NCBI GenBank assembly: GCA_016124445.1 | Contig: WGNR01000012.1 | Span: 744,001-808,000, forward strand | Length of the DNA stretch: 64,000 nucleotides | Direction of reading: 5' to 3' | DNA from: a bacterium | GTDB lineage: Bacteria > Planctomycetota > Planctomycetia > Pirellulales > Pirellulaceae | Shown here: positions 57,694 to 64,000 of the stretch, one piece after another | Layout: the number at the start of each line of letters is the position of its first letter | How positions within the stretch are numbered: the stretch's first letter is position 1 | Made by a program: the position numbers and the translations under genes | The notes under the pieces: model-generated | Told to the model about the DNA's origin: nothing | Seen by the model: only the letters and a program-made list of their open reading frames with translations | Database searches by the model: none

Positions 57694-60198
57694 TCAGGCA
57701 GTCAACGCGTCAGAGTCTAGTTTTTTGCCATTCGCCGAAGAACCTGCTTTGGCATTCCCACGTCGCGAACGGAAGTCCGGTGCTGCCTCTCCATTATCGG
57801 CAGCGAACTTGGCGAGTGCCAACTTTAGGCCGCGAGGCGTGTAGTCGAGTTTTGCCGCGACATCTGTAACCAAAATGCCTTCGGCGAGCAACTCTTTTGC
57901 ACGCAAAAGTTTCAATTGTCGTCGGTCCGCGGCGGTTGGTACCGGCAAGCCTCGCTTCTCATGCCACCATTTAATCGCTTTGGCAACGGTGGTGTCTGAT
58001 ACCCCTAATTCCTTGCCAATATCCGAATTGGAACGCCCTGCGATCATGGGTTCATGCACCCGGTTGGCGATTTCCTTGTACGAAGGGACTTTAATTTGCT
58101 TGGATTCCAGTTGCTTCCTGCGCCGCTTATTATTAGGACGCGGCAAGCCGCGTTTATCGTGCCAATGTTGGATTAGCTTGGTAACGTACGCTGGAGAGCA
58201 GCCCATTTGCTGGGCGATCGCCTTATGAAGAAGGCCATCATCCCAGAGTCGTTTAGCCGTTTCCGATTGCTCATCGATCGGGTCAACCTTTCTGAAGTCG
58301 ATCGTCACCTCCTGAACGGAGTTCGAGACCGCACAACCAACCCCGGTCAATTCCGTGACAACGAAACCGGCGACATCAATCCGCAATCGGCCCTGCAGCC
58401 AACCCTTCGATTTACTCCGTTCCCCCATCTGATGCACTTCGATTTTGCCCTGAATTATGCCTTCCATCGATAAGCGAATCTTACGAAGCAAGGCTTCGTC
58501 TCCGGACGTTAACCCCTGTTGTATCAATTCTCTTGTTGCGTCCAGGAACTCGGCAACCTGTTCACGGCTCGGCTTTGGAGGTGGTAACTGCTGTGCGGCC
58601 TCGACGGAACGGAGACTGGCAAGCACGTCATTTTGTTGTCGGCGAAGATCCTTGAGGATCAGCATAGTTTGACGCTGTTCGTCCTCGGAAACCCCAGGGT
58701 TACGACGATTGAAGTCGATGGTGGCCTTGAGCTCGGCCGCCTGTTTTTTCAGGGCCTGCAGAATATAGGGGTCCTCTTTTTGCAATTCTGCGGAACGACG
58801 GACACATTCCTCGATTACCGAATCAATAAGTTCTTCCGAAGGTCGGATCCAATCGATAAGTTGATCGCACGTCCGTTGCAGAGCCAGTTTCCGATTCAAG
58901 TGAGTAAAGATCGGGCGACTACTTGCTTCGATGCAGCGGCAGCACGGACACAGCAACACGCGGCCATTTGCTCCCCCGGCTGCAAGTCGGCGACCATGCT
59001 CTGGACAGACAAACAGACCTTGCAAGAGGCGAAGTCCATTGTCACGGTCTCCTGACGTGGATTTTCGCCCCGAATTGCTTGTTTCGGCAGCAAGCAGCGT
59101 TTGAGCAGCATACCAGCACTCGTCCGGAATGATTTTTAGATCGTCGAAATGGGCTTCCTTCAATGGGGCTTGCCGGGGAACTTGAGCAGCATAGTCCTTC
59201 TTACTCTTCCACTTGGTCTCCGTCGCCCCATAAGCCCACCAAGCGCGATATTGTGGATTGGATAGGTGTTTTCGCACCAAAGCATGCGTCCAAAGGCCGG
59301 TAATTGAATTCTCCGGGGCAGGAGCGTTCTCGTCTGCGTTGAGCTTCCTTGCAATCTCCGCAATGCTGATCCGATCGACCACATACCAGTAAAAGATCCG
59401 AACTATCCATTTAGCGGATTCAGGATCAATGACGATCCTTCGCCGAGGACGCTGCCGCCGCGTCAACTCACCTTCAACGATTTCACCGGTGTAGCCGAGG
59501 GAAAGGGTCGTATGGACCATCTGCCTGTCGAACAGCCCTTCGTGCGATGCATTAATATGCGCCCCATAGACGCGGACCTGTGCCTCATCAACGTTGGCCA
59601 ACGCCTGTAAGGTCGTTCGCCAGTTATCCCCGTCGGCGGTATCGATATGCGATTTAACGAAGATTCCACGAATGCCTTGCTCGACCAAATCCTCTTCAAC
59701 AAACTGCAAGCACTTGTAGGCTCGTCGGTAGAGTCGGGATGTGGTGAAGATCATGAGCGTTTGGATGTTTCCAGCTTCTAGCATCTTCCTGAGCGCCAGG
59801 AGGCCAGGACGCCGATCTTGAAAGCCACGAACTGCAAGGTCGAAGAAAACGTTCTCGCGCGGAATATAGATGTTCAACCGTACGGCATCCTGGAGGATCG
59901 ATCGGAGTTGATCTGCAATTGAATCCTGGAACCTTGACGAGAAGCGAGCATAGGCTGCGCCGATATTATCGGCACCCTCTCGCGAGATTCTCGTGTTGTA
60001 GTCATCTAGCAGGGCGTCGATCTCTTTGACCGTCTTTGAATGGAATTGCTCCTGTTGACGACGAATCTCCTCCTTTGTGCGCTTCACTTTCTTCCGCTTT
60101 GCCGGAGCCGTCTTCCCCTTGATGGTAGATGCAACGGCCTTTTCGCTGAAATCATGGAGCCGTTTCTCAAGCTTGGCCGCCACCAAATTGGGCTGCAT
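57694..60198 (-). CDS. Large serine recombinase with three C-terminal HTH modules
   Basis: An 834-residue recombinase. The ATG at 60198 has GGGAAG upstream. A charged N-terminal extension of about 80 residues precedes the catalytic domain, with the Ser in AAYARFSSRFQDSIADQL (Ser87) and Arg-rich FTTSRLYRRAYK. The recombinase domain follows (IAEIARKLNADE, LSNPQYRAWW), a zinc ribbon (FVCPEHGRR, LLCPCCRC), a coiled coil (about 470-580), and three HTH modules, the first two alike (HKAIAQQMGCSPAYVTKLI; SDIGKELGVSDTTVAKAI), each followed by W-H-x-K-R-G-L-P. It integrates or excises DNA. The long N-terminus and HTH tail are unusual. Confidence 0.85.
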   Translation of the reverse strand: MQPNLVAAKLEKRLHDFSEKAVASTIKGKTAPAKRKKVKRTKEEIRRQQEQFHSKTVKEIDALLDDYNTRISREGADNIGAAYARFSSRFQDSIADQLRSILQDAVRLNIYIPRENVFFDLAVRGFQDRRPGLLALRKMLEAGNIQTLMIFTTSRLYRRAYKCLQFVEEDLVEQGIRGIFVKSHIDTADGDNWRTTLQALANVDEAQVRVYGAHINASHEGLFDRQMVHTTLSLGYTGEIVEGELTRRQRPRRRIVIDPESAKWIVRIFYWYVVDRISIAEIARKLNADENAPAPENSITGLWTHALVRKHLSNPQYRAWWAYGATETKWKSKKDYAAQVPRQAPLKEAHFDDLKIIPDECWYAAQTLLAAETSNSGRKSTSGDRDNGLRLLQGLFVCPEHGRRLAAGGANGRVLLCPCCRCIEASSRPIFTHLNRKLALQRTCDQLIDWIRPSEELIDSVIEECVRRSAELQKEDPYILQALKKQAAELKATIDFNRRNPGVSEDEQRQTMLILKDLRRQQNDVLASLRSVEAAQQLPPPKPSREQVAEFLDATRELIQQGLTSGDEALLRKIRLSMEGIIQGKIEVHQMGERSKSKGWLQGRLRIDVAGFVVTELTGVGCAVSNSVQEVTIDFRKVDPIDEQSETAKRLWDDGLLHKAIAQQMGCSPAYVTKLIQHWHDKRGLPRPNNKRRRKQLESKQIKVPSYKEIANRVHEPMIAGRSNSDIGKELGVSDTTVAKAIKWWHEKRGLPVPTAADRRQLKLLRAKELLAEGILVTDVAAKLDYTPRGLKLALAKFAADNGEAAPDFRSRRGNAKAGSSANGKKLDSDALTA

Positions 60199-60301
60199 GT
60201 CTAACTTCCCATGAATCATGGAGATGCGCGGCTTGCCACAGAATGCTAGCGGGCGGCCACCAGGCCGCGGCTTCGCAAGCCGTAGCCGAAGTCTAGAAAC
60301 G

Positions 60302-60335
60302 AATTGTCGCGTAACGGTCGCCTGACGCGACAATT
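60302..60335. repeat. Perfect 11-bp inverted repeat upstream of the recombinase
   Basis: AATTGTCGCGT (60302-60312) and ACGCGACAATT (60325-60335) are exact reverse complements around a 12-base spacer. It lies about 105 bp upstream of the recombinase start. It may be the operator or half of the recombination site of the recombinase; a T-tail is absent, so it is not a terminator. Confidence 0.65.
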
Positions 60336-60531
60336 TGCCAATTTGCAGACCTATTTAAAAATCAACGTGAACGAGAGACGTCTTGCAGCCTGACATTTCC
60401 CTCATCCCGTAATAAGATGATCTCGCGAGCCTTGAGATTGAGGCGATAGCCGAGTCCGCGCAAAGTTTCGATTTGCGAATCCAACTGGGACTCATTGCCG
60501 AGTAACTCGCTAAGACGCTGGACGGATAGAA

Positions 60532-60876
60532 CTACTTGCCCTGAGGAAGACGGCTGAGTACCTGCGTCACGCGTGACCGGCTGACGCCCAGGTACCTGGC
60601 AAGGGCGGCTCGGCTTTCGACGATTCCGTTGTCGAGAAGTGATTGGTAGAATCGGGCACGAGCCAGCGGATCGTGTTTAGCCTGGGGATTTTCGGCAGGC
60701 TCCAACGCCGCTTTCAGGTCACCCCAGGGTAGTAGATGGACGTTCCGTTCCTTTCTGGAAGTCGTTATCAGGCAAAGCCCTAGCTCAATAAACGAGGTGT
60801 TCGCTGAGTGGCCGATTCGGGGAGGTTGCGCGGCGAGCAGCCAACGTTTGGAACAAGTACATCCATTGATTGTCAA
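60532..60876 (-). CDS. Small helix-turn-helix protein upstream of the recombinase
   Basis: A 114-residue frame whose TTG start at 60876 is chosen because the frame beyond is unlike coding sequence; the true start is uncertain. The C-terminal half AKHDPLARARFYQSLLDNGI followed by ALARYLGVSRSRVTQVLSRL is a ParB/KorB-type HTH. The N-terminal half (RIGHSANTSFIELGLCL, LLPWGDLKAALEP) has no known domain. It precedes the recombinase on the same strand, so it is a possible regulator or accessory DNA-binding protein. A second frame after it (to 60362) may be its frameshifted tail. Confidence 0.55.
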   Translation of the reverse strand: MTINGCTCSKRWLLAAQPPRIGHSANTSFIELGLCLITTSRKERNVHLLPWGDLKAALEPAENPQAKHDPLARARFYQSLLDNGIVESRAALARYLGVSRSRVTQVLSRLPQGK

Positions 60877-61157
60877 TCGTTTCTGGATGGGCGAGTTCCT
60901 CGATGAGGCGTTTACGTGCCTGAAGGGCGATATATATCCCAGGCCATCACGCGGGCTCGTTTGTGGGTGTATTGCACGGAACCGTAAATGGACTACAAAT
61001 TGGAACTCCACTTATCCAAATCGGGCCGCGCGATGCGGCCTAAGACGAACGGCTCATGGGGTCGAGGGGCGTGAAGGGAAACTCGTCGACGGCGAAGGCT
61101 CCCCGTATCTGGACGCATTGGTCATCGCGAACATTGAATTCTCGCAGGCGCGGTAAG

Positions 61158-61600
61158 ATGCTCTCGCGCTGGAACCTGGCCATCCAGGTCGGAAAACGAC
61201 TAACCGGTGATCATGTGGTTCAAGTCCTGCAGAAAGTCGTAGAAGTTCGCGGCTGCTGTCCCAGCACGATTCGAGTAGATAACGGCCGGAGTTCGTGTCG
61301 CGTTCGCTGGACTGGTGGGCACACTGGAACGGCGTGGAGCTCGACTTCAGTCGGCCCGGAAAGCCTACGGATAACGCCTTTATCGAATCGTTCAACGGGC
61401 GCCTGCGGCAAGAGTGCCTCAATCAGCACTGGTTCTTGTCGCTCGCCGACGCGCAGGAGAAAATAGATAGCTGGCGAACAGACTACAATGAAACGCGTCC
61501 GCATAGTGCCCTGGGCCAACGGACACCACGAGAATTCGCGCGACTTTCTCTCCAGGGATCCCTGGAAAAAAATCCTGAACTCCGAACATTCCAACTGGAT
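61158..61600 (+). pseudogene. IS3-family transposase remnant (orfB C-terminal part)
   Basis: The 5' part reads LAIQVGKRLTGDHVVQVLQK and STIRVDNG in one frame, and after a one-base deletion near 61280 (GGCCGG for GGCCCGG) the next frame continues [40 protein letters not shown] and [11 protein letters not shown]. These are the second Asp and the Glu of the DDE site and the IS3 C-terminus. The first Asp and orfA are absent, so it is a dead remnant. No terminal repeats were found. Confidence 0.88.
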
Positions 61601-61669
61601 CAAGGTTGGGGTGAAGGTCAAGTTACCAAAAAACTCACATTCCGCACGGATCGGGAAACGGGGTGCAGG

Positions 61670-61972
61670 TCAATCGATCCAATCGTGCAGGCAAGCTTGA
61701 AAGCTGTGCGAGTCGAGAGCCGCCAGCACCCGGCCGATCGTATCGTGCGAAGGGATGCCGTTTTCCAATCGTAAAAACTTGCCAAACCAGTCGCTCCGCT
61801 CGTCGGCGAACTGCTCGACTTCGGTGTAGGTCTCGCACCCAGCGACCGTCGCACAGAGCGTAACGAAGAGGATGTCGAACAGCGAATGCCGCTTGTTACC
61901 GCCCTCGGCACGGGGATCAGCGAGACTTTGAAACGGGGTAAAACTTTCAGGAAGCTTTGTAATCATTACCAT
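61670..61972 (-). pseudogene. ISAs1-family transposase N-terminal remnant
   Basis: A 100-residue frame reads FTPFQSLADPRAEGGNKRH, FDILFVTLCATVAGCETYTE and [16 protein letters not shown], the N-terminal DDE_Tnp_1-associated domain of ISAs1-type transposases. It stops with TGA after ACLHDWID where the family continues for about 250 residues. It abuts the IS3 remnant, so one insertion sequence landed in another and both were later deleted in part. Confidence 0.88.
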
Positions 61973-62165
61973 CCATGCTCAAACATAATTCACACTCTTC
62001 GCCGACTCCGAGCGATGAAGATGCTAGCCATCCTGGCCCGCATTTGCCTTGTGATTGCCTAGGTGCAACAATCATTCCGTGGGTTTGAATGCGATTGCCG
62101 TGATTGCCGCCATGCCTCCTGAGTTACCCACTATTCATCTATCACATAAGGGCACGCCCTTTACT

Positions 62166-62924
62166 TCACTTGCTCACATCAAATCCAAATGGTCCGCGAG
62201 CATTGTCATTGCGAGTAATCATCTCGATAGAGATAGGCATGATAACCGCAACGAGTTTATTTACACGCAACCGCTCTTCGCGTGACAGCGCATTTATAAT
62301 TGCCAGGTCGCATTCCACCGATAGTCTTCTCAGATTGCCCCAAAAGACAATCAAAGCATCTTTGCCCAGATCCTTATTACTGATTAACCCTGCGCGAATC
62401 ACAGCGACTCGGTCCGCAATTTCATTTAGCTGATCCATTAATTCTTTGCGAGACTCAAGTGGCTTATCAAGCAAACGCGCGTTCTGATGGTGAAATAGCT
62501 CAACTAACCCAAACTGTGAAAATCGCTTTAGCGTTACATCGAACTCTCGCTCGTCATCTGGATATTCTGCCAACCAGCCTATGCGATGTTGCGATGTCAA
62601 CAGATTATCTTCACGTTGCCCGAGATAATCGCGAATCTCCTCCGGAATGCTTCTCAACCCTACATCAAAGGAGTGCTCTTTACCAGTTCCATTCGTACCT
62701 GCAAACGGACTCATCATGAATCCTCGATTAGAGAAATAGCTCAGATGCGCAAATGCCAGAAGGCCATCAGGAGCCTCTTGACGAATAGTTTGCTGACCAC
62801 TACAAGGCACGCATGTAAAAATGACGACAATATATATAGGAATTGCAATACATTGACAAGACAACTTAACTGCGGTACGATGAATTAATCTCGGCACCAT
62901 CCCACTCTCCTTATCGCTATTCAC
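62166..62924 (-). CDS. Secreted protein of unknown function, candidate immunity protein
   Basis: A 252-residue protein with a Sec-type signal (VKLSCQCIAIPIYIVVIFTC, cut near CSGQQ; a lipobox is possible). The mature part is helical and charged, with WLAEYPDDEREFDVTLKRFS and HHQNARLLDKPLESRKEL. No family was recognised. It begins 38 bp after the stop of the Rhs-phospholipase gene on the same strand, has a lower GC than the core genes, and is exported. This position fits an immunity protein that guards the periplasm, but that role is inferred from context only. Confidence 0.55.
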   Translation of the reverse strand: MNSDKESGMVPRLIHRTAVKLSCQCIAIPIYIVVIFTCVPCSGQQTIRQEAPDGLLAFAHLSYFSNRGFMMSPFAGTNGTGKEHSFDVGLRSIPEEIRDYLGQREDNLLTSQHRIGWLAEYPDDEREFDVTLKRFSQFGLVELFHHQNARLLDKPLESRKELMDQLNEIADRVAVIRAGLISNKDLGKDALIVFWGNLRRLSVECDLAIINALSREERLRVNKLVAVIMPISIEMITRNDNARGPFGFDVSK

Positions 62925-62962
62925 TGAAATAGGAATACAGTATGATATCTATATGAAGATAC

Positions 62963-64000
62963 CTATCTTATATTAAATCGCTTTTGGCACGAAAATGCCG
63001 TCATTGCCAAACCCTTGAATATGCGGCAATTCTGTCGCTCAGACTCTTCTGACCACCCGCTGCAATCTGCCTTTTTCAATGATTCGCAGAATTTGCGGTC
63101 ACACTTTTCACATTCTGGTCTAGGATCGTATTCAAATTCTAACCGCCGATAGGGAAAGCTTTCGGTCTTAACCCACACTTGCCTAGCGCCTTTACAGGGA
63201 GGCTGAACACTGTCGTAACACTTATCGTGTCGGCTGCATCCTTCGTCTATCTCATCGATAGGCCTCCTTGGGTGATCGGAGGTTTCGTAGTTATCCCCGC
63301 CGCAATGGCATCCATACCAGCTAATACGCTCTTCAAGAGTCTTCATTGGGTCAACACTGTAGAGCTGCGGGCATTCTTGAGGGGTGATATCGCAGTAGGT
63401 CCCGCCCGATGGTCCATCAGTTCGAATGTAGGCCAATCCATTCGGATCAGTTGTGATTAACGGACTAGACGCCAGAGGTAAGTATAAATTCCATTGGCTT
63501 CCCTGATACCCAATCGGATCCCTAGTAATCCAGCACCCTAGTTGCAGATGGAGATATCGATTCCGGTTGATCTGCAGCCCAGTTGCTAGATCCAGTTCTC
63601 GTCCCGTGAACCGCACAGTCCATTCCAGATCGCTTCCCGAGTAAGCGGTAAAACCGGGATCAAGCTTTTCACTCGCACCATAAGGCTGATATGCGAACCG
63701 TTCCTGAACATCTCCGGAAGTATCCGCCAGTGCGGTCACATTCCAATTTGCATCCTGCAGGGAGTAAAGCCGTGCGTCCAAGGTTCCATTGCCGGTTGTG
63801 TCGCGGTCCCGCAGAATGAGGTCGTCGATATACCTCAGACCCCATACGTGCTGTGACTGCGGATCGCTCGACGAATCAATTCTTTCCTCAATGACTTGCC
63901 ACTTGGCTGGATCGGTGAAGTATGCATGGCGAGTCTCATCGAGGCTCCCGGAGACATACGATTTCACAATCGTCCGTCGCTTGGCACCGTCATACTCGTA
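62963..64000 (-). CDS. Rhs-family protein C-terminus with phospholipase A2-like toxin tip (partial)
   Basis: The frame enters from the right edge (YEYDGAKRRT...), so the start is not seen. Rhs core elements are FTGRELDLATGLQINRNRYL and GCWITRDPIGYQGSQWNLYL, ending in TTDPNGL. The variable tip follows (about 160 residues) with secretory phospholipase A2 signatures: calcium loop WYGCHCGGDN, catalytic block PIDEIDEGCSRHDKCYD (His codon at 63227-63229) and the second block CEKCDRKFCESLKKADC, whose Asp fits the dyad partner. At least nine cysteines occur. It is predicted to attack membrane phospholipids; the export route is unknown. Confidence 0.83.
   Translation of the reverse strand, partial: YEYDGAKRRTIVKSYVSGSLDETRHAYFTDPAKWQVIEERIDSSSDPQSQHVWGLRYIDDLILRDRDTTGNGTLDARLYSLQDANWNVTALADTSGDVQERFAYQPYGASEKLDPGFTAYSGSDLEWTVRFTGRELDLATGLQINRNRYLHLQLGCWITRDPIGYQGSQWNLYLPLASSPLITTDPNGLAYIRTDGPSGGTYCDITPQECPQLYSVDPMKTLEERISWYGCHCGGDNYETSDHPRRPIDEIDEGCSRHDKCYDSVQPPCKGARQVWVKTESFPYRRLEFEYDPRPECEKCDRKFCESLKKADCSGWSEESERQNCRIFKGLAMTAFSCQKRFNIR

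Noticed and set aside
60302..60335. Inverted repeat read as a terminator
   Set aside because: It has no T-run on either side and lies upstream, not downstream, of the recombinase.

Overview
The window looks like planctomycete DNA, most likely Pirellulaceae (Blastopirellula/Bremerella-like). The reasons are the DUF1559 protein with its H-X9-DG end, the paired DUF1552 and DUF1592 proteins, short membrane proteins beginning with an NPFxSP motif, a YTV-type repeat protein, many TTG starts and a moderately high GC content. It contains the chromosomal replication-initiation region: cysteine desulfurase, dnaA, dnaN, DUF721, gyrB (3.8-10.8 kb). The 393-bp dnaA-dnaN spacer holds a candidate unwinding element. 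No rRNA, tRNA or CRISPR array was recognised.

Layout. 0-5 kb: DUF3592 pair, tandem universal stress protein, TPR membrane protein, cysteine desulfurase. 5-11 kb: replication genes. 11-16 kb: small secreted and membrane proteins, including two tandem paralogue pairs, and a metallophosphoesterase. 16-20 kb: a hybrid histidine kinase with a plant-ethylene-receptor-like sensor, and the YTV-repeat secreted protein. 20-24 kb: NAD(P)-binding protein, DUF1990, a cysteine-free Cu/Zn superoxide dismutase, aroE. 24-28 kb: five tandem paralogous membrane proteins sharing a QFSL motif. 28-31 kb: a methyltransferase, then five tandem NPFxSP membrane proteins on the minus strand. 32-36 kb: primary sigma factor and a 1.4-kb gene-free upstream region. 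36-54 kb: metabolic and planctomycete-specific genes (SDR, lipoate ligase-like, mutY, DUF1559, 2-oxo acid decarboxylase, DUF1552/DUF1592, oxidoreductases, VOC protein, RraB-like).

From about 54.3 kb the character changes to accessory DNA. There is a sulfatase stump, a broken csb2 gene (relic of a type I-G/I-U CRISPR-Cas system), a membrane protein starting at a likely breakpoint, a SUKH-type immunity protein, and a large serine recombinase of unusual architecture with a perfect inverted repeat upstream and a small helix-turn-helix companion. Fused IS3 and ISAs1 transposase remnants follow. At the right edge lies the C-terminal end of an Rhs protein whose tip carries secretory phospholipase A2 signatures, followed 38 bp downstream by a secreted protein that could be its immunity partner.

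The observations most worth following up are the ethylene-binding-like histidine kinase, the Rhs-phospholipase A2 toxin with its candidate immunity protein, the csb2 relic, the DnaA-trio-like element in the candidate origin, and the two five-gene paralogue arrays. All family calls were made by reading the sequence; no database search was run.
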